A DNA stretch of 64,000 nucleotides from an uncultured Stenotrophomonas sp. (GCF_913778665.1 NZ_CAJYVQ010000012.1:124001-188000); one strand, 5' to 3'. Shown: positions 44,193 through 53,657, counted from the stretch's first letter. Program-made: numbers and translations. Notes: generated by a model from the sequence alone, not told the origin.

Positions 44193-44700
44193 GGTTCCTT
44201 CGCGGGTTGTCCTGCGCGGCGCAGGGCGGAGGCCCTTGCGTACGAATGTCCTCCGGCGCCTCCCTGAAAGGCTGCCCAGAGCACTGCGGTTTACCTACCG
44301 CAAGCCGAGCCTCTCCGGGGCCATCAGATCACTGCGAATCAGGACGAAGACGCGCCTGTGGCGGATTCATTCTGCATGGCGCAGGACGGAGGCCCTCGCC
44401 TACGAATGTCCTCCGGCGCCGGCCTTTGGCCGTCACCTCCCCCTTTACTTCGTACGCAAGGACCTCCGCCCTGCGTTCGGAATCTATCGGCGCCTCCCTG
44501 AAAGCCTGCTGCGAGCACTGCGGTTTACGTGCCGCAAGCCGAGCCTCGCCGGGGTGGGCAGGGGTCTGGGCAAAGTAAAGGAGGAGGTGACGGCCAACGG
44601 CCGGCGCCGGGGGACATTTGCCTGGGCCCCTGCCTGTGCCGGCGGGGCCCATCCGTTCGCAGAGAAGTGAGACGAAGAAGTGCTCTGCAATCCAGACACC
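44193..44700. repeat. Mosaic of direct and inverted repeats after asnB homologue
   Basis: About 500 bases with no credible gene. R1 (GGCGCAGGxCGGAGGCCCT...TACGAATGTCCTCC) occurs at 44218-44260 and 44378-44420, with an inverted partial copy at 44451-44476. R2 (66 nt, from GGCGCCTCCCTGAAAG to CCGGGG) occurs at 44255-44320 and 44489-44554. A further inverted pair joins 44413-44450 (GGCCGTCACCTCC) with 44573-44608 (GGAGGTGACGGCC). Copies differ at a few bases. Confidence 0.8.
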
Positions 44701-44710
44701 AGGCAAAAAA

Positions 44711-44742
44711 AGACCCGGCAGAGGGAGGGATCTGCCGGGTCC
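44711..44742 (-). terminator. Rho-independent terminator of the phasin gene
   Basis: Minus strand: GACCCGGCAGA stem, TCCCTCCC loop, TCTGCCGGGTC, then seven T. It is 46 bases past the phasin stop. A second stem with similar loop (TTGCATGGG / CCCATGCAA) lies between it and the gene. Confidence 0.85.
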
Positions 44743-44787
44743 GGATTGCATGGGGGGAGGGACCCATGCAATGAGCGTTGCGTCGCG

Positions 44788-45141
44788 TCAGTGACTGTTC
44801 GCGTCCGCCTTTGATTGGTTGTACCCCTGCACCAGTTCGGACCAGGCCTTGCCGGCCTGCAGGCCGAGGCCGACCACGTCCTGCTGGGCCTGGCCCAGCC
44901 GCTGCAGGTTGTCCTGCCACAGCTGCGCACCGCTGGAGAGCACGCCGGCCGCGTCCTCACCGCGGGCCAGCTCGCCCAGCCAGCCGCCAGTTGCGGTCAG
45001 GTTGCGCTCCAGCGCCTTCAGCTGCACACCGAACATGCTTTCCGCGTTCTCCAACGCCAACCGGTTCGCGCGCGTTGCCGCGGCGGCGAGCTGGCGGGTA
45101 GCATCACTGAAGCGATCGCTGAAGGCGGCGGCCATGGGCAT
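44788..45141 (-). CDS. Phasin family protein
   Basis: 117 residues (or 115 from the second ATG at 45135), almost all helix with Ala, Gln and Glu: RLALENAESMFGVQLKALE and the LARGEDAAGVLSSGAQLWQ block are typical of phasins that coat polyhydroxyalkanoate granules. Length is short for a phasin but within range. No Shine-Dalgarno match. Followed by a strong terminator and preceded by a TGC-rich dyad, so it is monocistronic and regulated on its own. Confidence 0.82.
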   Translation of the reverse strand: MPMAAAFSDRFSDATRQLAAAATRANRLALENAESMFGVQLKALERNLTATGGWLGELARGEDAAGVLSSGAQLWQDNLQRLGQAQQDVVGLGLQAGKAWSELVQGYNQSKADANSH

Positions 45142-45156
45142 CAGGGAGTGACTTGA

Positions 45157-45191
45157 TGCATTGCAGCATACGCCCTTGATGCCGCAATGCA
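45157..45191 (-). promoter_or_regulatory. Phasin promoter with TGC-rich operator
   Basis: TGCATTGCAGCAT (45157-45169) and ATGCCGCAATGCA (45179-45191) form an inverted repeat with one mismatch in 13. On the minus strand a promoter TTGCAT-N16-TATGCT lies inside it, so a bound protein would block transcription. PhaR-type repressors of phasin genes bind TGC-rich dyads. Confidence 0.55.
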
Positions 45192-45202
45192 ACAAAAATA
45201 AC

Positions 45203-45224
45203 AAGGGCGCCCCACGGCGCCCTT
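45203..45224 (-). terminator. Terminator of queD
   Basis: AAGGGCGCC / GGCGCCCTT stem of 9 bp with CCAC loop, followed on the minus strand by GTTATTTTTG. It lies 28 bases past the queD stop. Confidence 0.75.
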
Positions 45225-45251
45225 GAAAAGCCTTTCAGATCAATGGGTTGA

Positions 45252-45614
45252 TCAGGCAGCCGGGCCGCGGTAGCGACAGCCCGAGGTGCAGGTTTCGTGC
45301 ACGGTGATCTCGCTCAGTGCCGGCAGACTGGGCTTGAGCTCGTTCCAGATCCACACCGCCAGGTTCTCGCTGGTCGGATTCTCCAAGCCGGGAATGTCGT
45401 TGAGGTAGTGGTGGTCCAGGCGGTCATAGATCGGCTGGAAGGCCGCTTTCACGTCGCCGAAATCCATGATCCAGCCGGTCTGTGCGCCAGGCTCGCCCTC
45501 GACCTTCAGTTCCACCCGGAACGAGTGGCCGTGCAGGCGTGCGCACTTGTGCCCCGGCGGCACATTGGGGAGGCGATGCGCCGCCTCGAGCATGAAGACT
45601 TTGAAGATTTCCAT
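45252..45614 (-). CDS. queD: 6-carboxytetrahydropterin synthase
   Basis: 120-residue enzyme of queuosine precursor synthesis (7-carboxy-7-deazaguanine pathway). Zinc histidines in EAAHRLPN (residues 10-17) and RLHGHSF near 30; catalytic Cys in [10 protein letters not shown] near 24. C-terminal [12 protein letters not shown] fits. Start 45614. Monocistronic with its own terminator. Confidence 0.93.
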   Translation of the reverse strand: MEIFKVFMLEAAHRLPNVPPGHKCARLHGHSFRVELKVEGEPGAQTGWIMDFGDVKAAFQPIYDRLDHHYLNDIPGLENPTSENLAVWIWNELKPSLPALSEITVHETCTSGCRYRGPAA

Positions 45615-45669
45615 GGCGCAATTGTACGCCGCGCCTGTCGCCTCCGACCGCGAAACTGTTGGATGCTGG

Positions 45670-45738
45670 TGAAGAGATTCTTTCCATCCGGATGAAGAGA
45701 TGTTAGTTTCTCTTATATCCGTATGAAGAGATGTTATT
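45670..45738 (+). promoter_or_regulatory. Triple TGAAGAGAT direct repeats upstream of TonB receptor
   Basis: TGAAGAGAT occurs at 45670, 45693 and 45724; the last two belong to longer repeats TCCGGATGAAGAGATGTTA and TCCGTATGAAGAGATGTTA whose starts are 31 bases apart (about three helix turns). The block lies 72-140 bases before the receptor start. Confidence 0.6.
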
Positions 45739-45809
45739 GGTCGCGCACCGGCCAGGCATGGACTACTGCGGAACTTACGTCGTCCTTCCACTACCTCCCT
45801 CACATCGTC

Positions 45810-48449
45810 ATGCCCCAGCACACCCTGCTCGTGGCGGCCCTGGCCGTCGCTCTGGCCGCGCCTTTGTCCGCTGCCGCCGAAACCTCCGCCGACGCCAGTG
45901 GCGAAGCCAGCACACTGGCCACCGTGCGTGTCACCGGCTCCAACATCAAGCGCGCCGACACCGAGGCCTCCAATCCGGTGCAGGTGATCGGCCGCCAGCA
46001 GCTGGAGCAGACCGGCAAGGCTACCGTGGCCGACGTACTGCGTTCGATTTCGGCCAACACCGGCAACGCCAACAACGAAACCACCAACAATGGCTGGGCC
46101 TCCGGCTCGGCCAGCATCGGCCTGCGCGGCCTCTCGCCTAAGAACACGCTGGTGCTGCTCAATGGCCGTCGTCTGGCCAACTACGGCTTCCCGGCCGGTG
46201 GCTTGTCCGACACCTTCGTCGACCTCAACGCGCTGCCGCTGGTCGCGGTGGAACGCATCGAAGTACTGAAGGATGGCGCCTCGGCGGTATATGGTTCCGA
46301 CGCGGTGGCCGGCGTGGTCAACATCATCACCCGGCAGAACTTCGAAGGCGCCGAGATCGGCGGCAGCTTCGGCGGCGCCGACCAGGGCGGTCTGCACGAA
46401 CAGAACCTGAAGTTCGTCGGTGGCCTCGGCAACCTCGACACCGACGGCTACAACATCCTCTTCAGCCTGCAGGGCTACAACCGCGAACGCCTGGACCAGG
46501 ACGAGCGCAACCTGACCAGGAGCGGCAACTACACCGACCAGCCGGGCGGCCGCTGGAACGGCTGGTCGGCCAAGGGCGCGCGCTATCTGGTCAATGGTGT
46601 GTCGGTGCCGATGCTCGATGCCAACGGCAACTGCCCGACCGGGACCACCCGCGTTGCCAGCGCGCCGATCGACGGCCTGGCCGGTGACACCTGCGGTTTC
46701 AACCAGGCGCCGTTCACCACGCTGATTCCGTCGACCACGCGCTACCAGGCCTACGCCAACGGTACCTTCCGGCTGAACGACAACGTCGAGGCCTTCGGCG
46801 AAGTGCTGTACAGCCAGATCAAGAGCGCCGCATGGTTCGGCAGCAGCCCGTTCTTCACCCTGGAAAGCGGCCGCTTCGCGCTGAACGCGAACAGCGGCCT
46901 GGCCGAGCCGGTGTCGTCGCTGCTGCCGGCCAATAATCCGTACAACCCGTATGGCCGCGCGATCCCGATTGAATACACCTTCTTCGACCTTGGCGGCACC
47001 ATCAAGACCAACCGCTCCACCGCCTATCGCGGTGTGTTCGGCCTGCGCGGCAGCACTTCTTCGTGGGACTGGGAAGTGGCGGCGTTCGGCGCGCGCAGCA
47101 GCGAGCGCGAGAGCGTGTCCGGCGGCTTCGCCAACCGCTGGGCGCTGGCTGATGCACTGGCCTCGGGCAGCTACAACCTGCTGAACCCGGCAGCGACGCC
47201 GCAGTCGGTGCGTGACGCGATCAATATCGCGACCCTGCGCCCGGCCGAATCCAAGCTGCAGGGCATCGACGCGAAGATCTCCGGCAGCCTGGGCCACACC
47301 TGGGCTGGCGAAATCGGCTTCGCTGCCGGTGCCGAGTGGCGCCGCGAGAAGCTCGATTCCAACAACCCGTGGCAGATCGATGCAGGCCTGCAGGTGCGCC
47401 CGGCCATTGCCGAAGTGCACGGCAAGCGCCAGGTCAGTGCGGCCTACGCCGAAGTGAACGTGCCGCTGGCCTCGACGCTGGAGCTGTCCGCTGCCGCGCG
47501 CGCCGACCACTACGACGATTTCGGCGATGCCTTCTCGCCGAAGATCGGCCTGCGCTGGCAGCCGCTGGACTTCCTGCTGGTGCGTGCGTCGGCCTCGAAG
47601 GGCTTCCGCGCACCGTCGCTGTCGGAGAACTCCAACAGCACCAGCATCGCCTACGGCAGCGTGGCCGACCCGCGAGATCCGGACGTGCCGGGCTCGCGCC
47701 AAAACCCGACCTTCTTCACCGTCGGCAACAACGAACTGAAGCCCGAACGCACCAAAAGCGTGAACTTCGGCGTGGTGCTGTCGCCGTGGGCCAACACCAA
47801 CCTGAGCGTGGACTACTACCGCATCCAGCTCGACAACCTGGTCGGCACCAACAACACCCAGACCTTGGTCAACGACAACGTGGCCGGTGCCGTGCAGCGC
47901 GATGAGCGCGGCAAGCTGCAGGCGGTCTACAACCGCTACCAGAACCTGAGCGAGCTGAAGACCTCGGGCATCGACGTTGAACTGCGCCAGCGCATCCCGA
48001 CCGCTGCCGTGGGCGACTTCACCGTGTCCTCGGCCTACACCCACGTGCGTGACTACCGTCGCCCGACCGTGGTCGGCGGACCGCTGGTGGACTACGCCGG
48101 CAGCAACCTCGGCGCGACCCTGCCCAAGGACAAGGCCACCACCACGCTGGACTGGAAGTACGGCGACTTCAATGCAGCCGTCACCTGGTACTACACCAGC
48201 GGATACCGTCAGGAAGCCAGCACCGCGGCCAAGGCCGTGCAGCAGCGCGTCAGTAGCTACAGCCAGTACGACCTCTACCTGGCCTACACGGGTGTGGACA
48301 AGCTGACCGTGTACGCCAAGGTGCAGAACCTGGCCGACAAGACGCCGCCCTACGACGCTTCATTCCCGGGCATCCGCGCACCGTACGACTTCAGCCAGTA
48401 CGACCTGCGCGGCCGCTACTTCACGCTCGGATTCGATTACCGCTTCTGA
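45810..48449 (+). CDS. TonB-dependent outer-membrane receptor
   Basis: 879-residue receptor: signal peptide (residues 1-24, [20 protein letters not shown]), TonB-box/plug region ([20 protein letters not shown], then [19 protein letters not shown] near 160), long barrel and C-terminal [11 protein letters not shown]. The GSNIKR and SNPVQVI elements are typical of the large Xanthomonadaceae class taking up oligosaccharides or peptides rather than siderophores. Start 45810 was chosen for the signal peptide. It is followed 74 bases later by an M14 peptidase gene, so peptide uptake is plausible. Confidence 0.92.
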   Translation: MPQHTLLVAALAVALAAPLSAAAETSADASGEASTLATVRVTGSNIKRADTEASNPVQVIGRQQLEQTGKATVADVLRSISANTGNANNETTNNGWASGSASIGLRGLSPKNTLVLLNGRRLANYGFPAGGLSDTFVDLNALPLVAVERIEVLKDGASAVYGSDAVAGVVNIITRQNFEGAEIGGSFGGADQGGLHEQNLKFVGGLGNLDTDGYNILFSLQGYNRERLDQDERNLTRSGNYTDQPGGRWNGWSAKGARYLVNGVSVPMLDANGNCPTGTTRVASAPIDGLAGDTCGFNQAPFTTLIPSTTRYQAYANGTFRLNDNVEAFGEVLYSQIKSAAWFGSSPFFTLESGRFALNANSGLAEPVSSLLPANNPYNPYGRAIPIEYTFFDLGGTIKTNRSTAYRGVFGLRGSTSSWDWEVAAFGARSSERESVSGGFANRWALADALASGSYNLLNPAATPQSVRDAINIATLRPAESKLQGIDAKISGSLGHTWAGEIGFAAGAEWRREKLDSNNPWQIDAGLQVRPAIAEVHGKRQVSAAYAEVNVPLASTLELSAAARADHYDDFGDAFSPKIGLRWQPLDFLLVRASASKGFRAPSLSENSNSTSIAYGSVADPRDPDVPGSRQNPTFFTVGNNELKPERTKSVNFGVVLSPWANTNLSVDYYRIQLDNLVGTNNTQTLVNDNVAGAVQRDERGKLQAVYNRYQNLSELKTSGIDVELRQRIPTAAVGDFTVSSAYTHVRDYRRPTVVGGPLVDYAGSNLGATLPKDKATTTLDWKYGDFNAAVTWYYTSGYRQEASTAAKAVQQRVSSYSQYDLYLAYTGVDKLTVYAKVQNLADKTPPYDASFPGIRAPYDFSQYDLRGRYFTLGFDYRF

Positions 48450-48463
48450 TCCATCCACCGCGG

Positions 48464-48489
48464 CCGGCCGCCTGAAGGTGCCGGCCGCG
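48464..48489. repeat. Hairpin between receptor and M14 peptidase genes
   Basis: GCGGCCGGC / GCCGGCCGC stem in the 74-base gap, no T-run. It might reduce read-through from the receptor gene or stabilise its mRNA end. Confidence 0.5.
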
Positions 48490-48523
48490 CGACTGTCTGC
48501 TGTTGAGTTCCTGGGGAGTCACC

Positions 48524-51118
48524 GTGTCCTTGCATCGCCGTGCTGTTCTACCGTTGCTGATCGCCGCCGCCACCGCACTGTCCTCGCTGCAGCCGGCGCA
48601 GGCACAAAGTGCGTACTTCTTCCCGCAGGCCACCGACGCGGCCGCATTCGATACCTCCATTGCCACGCCGGAACAGTTCCTCGGCTATCCGATCGGCAGT
48701 CGTTACACCCGGCACGACCAGCTCGTGGCGTACTTCCAGGAACTGGCAAAGCACTCCGACAGAATCACCGTGCGCGAGATCGGTCGCAGTTACGAGGGCC
48801 GACCGCTGCTGATCGCCACGGTCACCGCGGCGGGCAACCACGCGCGGCTCGAACAGATCCGCCAGCAGCACGCGACCCTGGCCGATCCGGCGCAGCCACG
48901 CAGCGCGGCCGGCGACAGCCCGGTGGTGGTGTGGCTGGGTTACAGCGTGCATGGCAACGAGACCTCCAGCGCCGAAGCGGCGATGCTGACCGCCTACTAC
49001 CTGGTGGCCAACCGCAGCGCCGAAACCCAGCAATGGCTGCAGCAGGCGGTGGTGCTGTTCGATCCGGCGCAGAATCCAGATGGCCGTGATCGCGCGGCCA
49101 ACTGGCACAACGCCTGGGCATCCGATCCGGCGTCGGCGGATCCGGCCGACAAGGAACACGTCGAGCCGTTCCCGCAGGGCCGCACCAACCACTACTTCAC
49201 CGACCTCAACCGCGACTGGCTGGCGCTGACCCAGCAGGATTCGCGGCCGAAGGTGGAGGTGTTCCACCAGTGGTATCCGAACGTGCAGATCGATTTCCAT
49301 GAAATGGGCAAGGACAGCACGTACTACTTCGAGCCTTCGCCGAAGAGCATGCACAGTCCGCTGATTCCGGCGGCGTCGTATGAATTCAACAAGACCCTGG
49401 CCAAGTACCACGCACAGGCACTGGATTCGCTGGGTTCGCTGTACTACACCGGTGAGAACTTCGACAACTTCTCGCCGGTGTATGGCTCGACCTATCCGGA
49501 CTTCCACGGCGCGGTCGGCGTCACCGTCGAACAGGCCAGCTCGCGTGGTCGGGTGCAGGAATCGGTGAATGGCCTGCTGACGTTCCCGTTCACCATCCGC
49601 AACCAGGTCGCCACCGGGCTGGGCACCGTGCGTGGCGCGGTGGCCGAGCGCTCTGGGTTGTTCGACCTGCAGAAGCAGTTCTTCCAGAGTGCACTGAAGC
49701 AGGCCGCACAGCAGCCGGTGAAGAGCTTCGTGTTCGGTGATGCGCATGATCCGGCACTGACCCGTCGCCTGTTGGAACTCCTCCTGCTGCATCGCATTGA
49801 GGTGCGCGCGCTGGACCGTGCGGTGACCGTGGACGGGCAGCACTTCGCAGCGGGCAGTGCCTACGTGGTGCCGGTGCAGCAGGCGCAGTTCCGCCTGGTG
49901 CATTCGATCTTCGCGGAGACGCCGCCGATCAAGGGCGATGTGTTCTACGGCAGCACCAGTTACGCGATCGCACCGGCGTATGGTGTGGCCTTCGCGGGCA
50001 GCCGCAGCCGAATCGACGGCGGTGCGCGCGTGGCCGCGCTGCCCGCGGAGCAGGGCGCAGTGCTGGGTGGCCAGGCCGGCTTCGCCTACGCCATCGACTG
50101 GCGCGACTACAACGCCGGCCGCGCCCTGGCCGCGCTGCAGGCCAAGGGGCTGAGCGCGCGCGCTGCGTTCCAGCCGTTCAGCAGCGCCACCGCGCAGGGC
50201 CAGGTCGACTTTGCTGCGGGCAGCCTGGTCATCCCGGTGGCCGGCCAGCCGCTGCAGGGCGCGGCCCTGCTCGAGGCGGTAACCGCCGCCGCGCGCGACG
50301 CCGGCGTGCAGGTGCATGCGCTGTCCAGTGGCCGCAGCCGCGAGGGCATCGACCTCGGCAGCGATGGCGTCAAGGCGCTGCGCACGCCGGCCGTAGCACT
50401 GGTAATGGGCGAGGGCGTGGCCGCCACCGAGATCGGCTCGGCCTGGTTTCTGCTCGACCAGCAGCTGCGGCTGCCCGCCAGCAAGCTCGACCCGCAGCAG
50501 CTGGGCAAAGTGTCACTGGACCGTTACACCACCATCGTGCTGTCCGGCGGCAGCTACAAAGGTGTTGATGCCACGGCAGTGGCTGCCCTGAAGCGCTGGG
50601 TGCAGGCCGGAGGCTCACTGGTGACCTATGGCAGCGCCTCGAAGTGGGCGATCGAGCAGAAGCTGGCCGACGGCGAGACGCTGGGCAAGGAGGAAGAGGC
50701 GGCCGACGCAGGCCGCCGCGCGTTCGGCGACCAGCGTGACATCGCCGCCATTGAGCGGGTGAGCGGCAACATCCTCAGTGCCGACGTCGATACCAGCCAT
50801 CCGCTGGCCTTCGGCGTGCCACGCCGGCAGCTGGCGATCAACAAGGAGAACACGGTAACGCTGCAGCCGAGCGCGAACCCGTTCTCGACGGTCGTGCGCA
50901 TCGATACGCCGCCGCGGGTGAATGGCTATCTGTCCGAGCGTAACCGCGCGCGGGTGGCAGGCAGTGCGTGGCTGCTGGTGTCGGCGCAGGGGCAGGGCAA
51001 TGTGGTGCTGTTCGCCGATGACCCGGCGCACCGCAAGTACTGGCACGGCACGGATCGCCTGCTGATCAACGCGATCTTCTTCGGGAATCTGGTGAATCCG
51101 AGTAAGGCGCGGGGTTGA
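48524..51118 (+). CDS. M14-family zinc carboxypeptidase, exported
   Basis: 864-residue exported peptidase with signal peptide (residues 1-28), M14 domain (about 45-400) and a long C-terminal beta/Rossmann-like region. Zinc ligands are visible in SVHGNETSSAEAA near 143 (H and E) and in QIDFHEMGKD near 258 (H). The start is GTG 48524 with GGGGAG 5 bases upstream; TTG 48503 is less likely. It is downstream of the TonB receptor in the same direction, so it may cut peptides for, or after, uptake. Confidence 0.88.
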   Translation: MSLHRRAVLPLLIAAATALSSLQPAQAQSAYFFPQATDAAAFDTSIATPEQFLGYPIGSRYTRHDQLVAYFQELAKHSDRITVREIGRSYEGRPLLIATVTAAGNHARLEQIRQQHATLADPAQPRSAAGDSPVVVWLGYSVHGNETSSAEAAMLTAYYLVANRSAETQQWLQQAVVLFDPAQNPDGRDRAANWHNAWASDPASADPADKEHVEPFPQGRTNHYFTDLNRDWLALTQQDSRPKVEVFHQWYPNVQIDFHEMGKDSTYYFEPSPKSMHSPLIPAASYEFNKTLAKYHAQALDSLGSLYYTGENFDNFSPVYGSTYPDFHGAVGVTVEQASSRGRVQESVNGLLTFPFTIRNQVATGLGTVRGAVAERSGLFDLQKQFFQSALKQAAQQPVKSFVFGDAHDPALTRRLLELLLLHRIEVRALDRAVTVDGQHFAAGSAYVVPVQQAQFRLVHSIFAETPPIKGDVFYGSTSYAIAPAYGVAFAGSRSRIDGGARVAALPAEQGAVLGGQAGFAYAIDWRDYNAGRALAALQAKGLSARAAFQPFSSATAQGQVDFAAGSLVIPVAGQPLQGAALLEAVTAAARDAGVQVHALSSGRSREGIDLGSDGVKALRTPAVALVMGEGVAATEIGSAWFLLDQQLRLPASKLDPQQLGKVSLDRYTTIVLSGGSYKGVDATAVAALKRWVQAGGSLVTYGSASKWAIEQKLADGETLGKEEEAADAGRRAFGDQRDIAAIERVSGNILSADVDTSHPLAFGVPRRQLAINKENTVTLQPSANPFSTVVRIDTPPRVNGYLSERNRARVAGSAWLLVSAQGQGNVVLFADDPAHRKYWHGTDRLLINAIFFGNLVNPSKARG

Positions 51119-51147
51119 GGCGTTTGGCGCCGAGTTTCTGTTGTGCT

Positions 51148-51253
51148 TGGGAGGCAGGGGGCCTCAGCCAGGACACGCCGTAAACCCATCCATGGGGGCT
51201 CGATGGCGCCATCCTTGGCGCCAACGGTCCTGGCTGAGGCCCCCTGCTTCCCA
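51148..51253 (+). repeat. 52-nt-core/inverted-arm element, copy A
   Basis: 27-nt left arm (51148-51174) and 27-nt right arm (51227-51253) are inverted repeats with one mismatch. Between them is the 52-nt core 51175-51226, which opens ACGCCGTAAACCC and ends GGCGCCAACG. Internal stem CCC/GGG. The flank after the right arm reads GACAGTTTCCTGCG. Confidence 0.9.
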
Positions 51254-51437
51254 TGACAGTTTCCTGCGGGCGCGGACGCATCAGACCCCAAGGCGGGAGC
51301 AAGGGCAAATACAAGAGCAAAAGCCAAAGCAAAGCCAGGAATTGCGGCTTCGGCTTTTGCCTTTGAATCTGATTTTGAATTTGATCTTTCTTCTCCCGGC
51401 TACCCGGCGGGAGAAGAAGGCGCAGGCAATGCTTGAA
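51254..51437. repeat. Spacer between elements A and B with two stems
   Basis: No gene. It contains GCAAAAGCCAAAGC facing GCGGCTTCGGCTTTTGC (51320-51360 region) and the stem CTTCTCCCGGC / GCGGGAGAAG (51391-51418). Low complexity, A/T-richer than its neighbours. Confidence 0.6.
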
Positions 51438-51546
51438 GCGGATGGGCATGGGGGCAGCGCAGAACCGTTGGCGCCATGGATGGCGCCATCGAGCTTACAT
51501 GGACGTATTTACAGCGTGTTCTGCGCTGCCCCCCATGCCCATCCGC
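51438..51546 (-). repeat. 52-nt-core/inverted-arm element, copy B
   Basis: Arms 51438-51465 and 51518-51546 pair with a single one-base bulge. The core 51466-51517 is the reverse of copy A, ending ACAGCGT, with internal stem TAC/GTA. Left flank CGCAGG (51421-51426) corresponds in reverse to the GACAGTTTCCTGCG flank of copies A and C. Confidence 0.9.
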
Positions 51547-51591
51547 CCTCGGTACTGCCACCGCGTGCTTTGTCATCCGGTAGCCGGCAAC

Positions 51592-51619
51592 AAAAAAGGA
51601 CGGCGCCTCAGCGCTGTCC
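51592..51619 (-). terminator. Rho-independent terminator of rhlE
   Basis: Minus strand GGACAGCGC, TGAG loop, GCGCCGTCC (one mismatch), then TTTTTTG. It is about 50 bases past the rhlE stop. Confidence 0.75.
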
Positions 51620-51667
51620 CTCGATAGCCCCCCGCGCAGCGGGAAGCGCAACAACTATCAGCTGGGA

Positions 51668-53092
51668 TCAGCCGGCGCGACCGCCGCCGTTGCCGCCCTG
51701 GCCGCGGCCACGGCCGCCGCCACCATTGCCGCCACCACCACGACGCTGGCCCTGACCCGCGCCCGCACCGGCACGCTGCTGGCCATTGCCACCGCCGTCG
51801 CGACGGCCGCCACCGGCCTTCTTCGGGCCCGCATGCGCATGGCGCGGCGCATCGCCGTGCGCACGGCGTGCATGGTTCTTGCGCGGTGCGCGCTCGCCGG
51901 TATCGTGCTCGGCCTTGCCCGGTGCACTGTTGCCCCAGCGGATCGGCACCTGCAGCTCGAAGCCCGGCACATCACGGATGTCCATGTCGCGGCCGAGCAG
52001 GCGCACGATCGCGCGCAGCAGCTTCACTTCATCCTGGGCGACCAGCGAAATCGCCTGGCCGGTGGCGCCGTTGCGGCCGGTACGGCCGATGCGGTGCACG
52101 TAGTCTTCGGCCACCATCGGCAGGTCGAAGTTGATCACCTTCGGCAGCTCGTTGATGTCGATACCGCGCGCGGCGATGTCGGTAGCCACCAGCACGGTCA
52201 CACGGCCGGCCTTGAAGTCACCCAGCGCACGCAGGCGCTGGCCCTGGCTCTTGTTGCCATGGATCGCCGCGGTCTTGATGCCCGACTTTTCCAGGAACGA
52301 CGCGAGCTTGTCGCTGCCATGCTTGGTGCGGGCAAACACCAGGGTCTGCTCGCGGCTGTCCTGCGCCAGCAGGTGCAGCAGCAGGTCGCGCTTGCGGCCG
52401 CCATCGACCGGGTGCACGCGGTGGGTGATGGTTTCGGCCACGGTGTTCTTCGGCGTTACCTGGATCTGTTCCGGGTTGCGCATGAACTCCAGCGCCAGCT
52501 GGCGGATGTTGTCCTCGAAGGTGGCCGAGAACAGCAGGGTCTGGCGGTTCTGCTTCGGCAGCTTGGCCAGGATGCGCTTGATCGACGGCAGGAAGCCCAT
52601 GTCGAGCATGCGGTCGGCTTCGTCCAGCACCAGCAGTTCAATGCCGGACAGGTCGATGCTGCGACGCTCCAGGTGGTCGATCAGGCGGCCCGGGCAGGCC
52701 ACCAGCAGGTCCACGCCACGGCGCAGGATGTCCAGCTGGTTGCCCATGCCGACGCCGCCGTAGATGCAGGCGCTGGGGATGCGCAGGTATTTGCTGTAGC
52801 CACGCAGGCTGTCATGCACCTGGGTGGCCAGTTCGCGGGTCGGGGCCAGGATCAGCGCGCGCGGCTTGCGCGGGCCGCTGCGCACTTCCTGCGAGGCGGT
52901 GCCCAGGTGCTGCAGCAGGGGCAGGCCGAACGCGGCGGTCTTGCCGGTACCGGTCTGTGCGCCGGCCAGCAGATCCCGACCCGCCAGCGCCAGCGGGATC
53001 GCCTGCTGCTGGATCGGGGTCGGGTTTTCGTAGCCCTGCTCGGCAAGCGCACGCAGCAGGAAGGGCGCCAGGCCCAGCGATTCAAAAGACAT
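51668..53092 (-). CDS. rhlE: DEAD-box ATP-dependent RNA helicase
   Basis: 474-residue helicase. All core motifs are present: Q-motif YENPTPIQQQAIP (residues 21-33), AGAQTGTGKTAA near 44, PTRELA near 90, VLDEADRM near 152, SAT near 184 and HRIGRTGRNG near 329. A low-complexity Arg/Gly/His tail runs from about residue 400 (GGGRRDGGGNG). RhlE-type proteins unwind structured RNA in the cold or in ribosome assembly. Downstream lie two of the core/arm elements; upstream is a 240-base leader. Confidence 0.93.
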   Translation of the reverse strand: MSFESLGLAPFLLRALAEQGYENPTPIQQQAIPLALAGRDLLAGAQTGTGKTAAFGLPLLQHLGTASQEVRSGPRKPRALILAPTRELATQVHDSLRGYSKYLRIPSACIYGGVGMGNQLDILRRGVDLLVACPGRLIDHLERRSIDLSGIELLVLDEADRMLDMGFLPSIKRILAKLPKQNRQTLLFSATFEDNIRQLALEFMRNPEQIQVTPKNTVAETITHRVHPVDGGRKRDLLLHLLAQDSREQTLVFARTKHGSDKLASFLEKSGIKTAAIHGNKSQGQRLRALGDFKAGRVTVLVATDIAARGIDINELPKVINFDLPMVAEDYVHRIGRTGRNGATGQAISLVAQDEVKLLRAIVRLLGRDMDIRDVPGFELQVPIRWGNSAPGKAEHDTGERAPRKNHARRAHGDAPRHAHAGPKKAGGGRRDGGGNGQQRAGAGAGQGQRRGGGGNGGGGRGRGQGGNGGGRAG

Positions 53093-53327
53093 TGAGTTTG
53101 CTCCAAGTACAAGAAACGCCTGTCCGAACGGACAGACGGGGGCAGATCAAACTGATCGGCTGACTCGGAGCGTTCCCGTGAACCGCGCTGCGAGAATTGG
53201 GTGCAGCCGGCGCGGAGCGCAGGCTGGAATGCGTGACGAACGGCGTCGGAGTGGGGGCGGGCGAAGAGGGCGGACCCTGGTCGCCGGCGATCCCGGAGGG
53301 AAACGGACGGCCGCTGCAGACCATGCA

Positions 53328-53368
53328 AGTCTAAACGATGTTTGAGACTTCACGCAAAAAGGCCTGTT
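53328..53368 (-). promoter_or_regulatory. Likely rhlE promoter with dyad
   Basis: On the minus strand TTGCGT-N18-TAGACT, with the dyad AGTCT...AGACT (53328-53349) covering the spacer and -10. It predicts an rhlE leader of about 230 bases. Confidence 0.4.
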
Positions 53369-53385
53369 CAGGTAGGGGGGGTATC

Positions 53386-53457
53386 TGCAGGGCTTGCAGC
53401 CCTGCACCCGCTAACGTCAACGTCAACGTCAAAAGCGGGCTATCCGTGGGTTGGCGG
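53386..53457 (-). repeat. Repeat module E, copy 2
   Basis: Reverse orientation: CCCGCCAACCC, AGCCCGC, three TTGACG hexamers and the hairpin TGCAGGGCTTGCAGCCCTGC (53386-53406). It joins directly to the left arm of element copy C; the outer bases of the arm are part of the module. Confidence 0.75.
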
Positions 53458-53554
53458 GGTGGGTCCGGTTGAGGGGGACGGCGTGAATACGTCCATGTAG
53501 CCTCGGTCGCGCCATCCATGGCGCTCACGCCCCCTCAACCGGACCCACCCCGCC
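53453..53554 (+). repeat. 52-nt-core/inverted-arm element, copy C
   Basis: Perfect 25-nt inverted arms at 53453-53477 and 53530-53554; core 53478-53529 (opens ACGGCGTGAATACG, ends GGCGCTCACG) with internal stem TAC/GTA. Right flank GACAGTTTCCTGCG as in copy A. Same orientation as A. Confidence 0.9.
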
Positions 53555-53592
53555 TTCGACAGTTTCCTGCGAGCTGTTGGGAATGCTGATGG

Positions 53593-53629
53593 GGTCAGAT
53601 CCGTTTTCCATCGGAAAACGGATCTGACC
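53593..53629. repeat. Perfect 17-bp palindrome
   Basis: GGTCAGATCCGTTTTCC and its complement around a 3-base ATC loop. The GGTCAGATCC head is shared with the hairpins at 11300-11381. Confidence 0.8.
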
Positions 53630-53657
53630 GCGGAATTTCACTCGATATCTGACAGAT

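Noticed and set aside
45252..48044. Very long minus-strand frame opposite the TonB receptor
   Set aside because: It is a GC-driven open frame antisense to a clear receptor gene. Only the last 120 codons (queD) are real; the rest has low-complexity composition and no domain.
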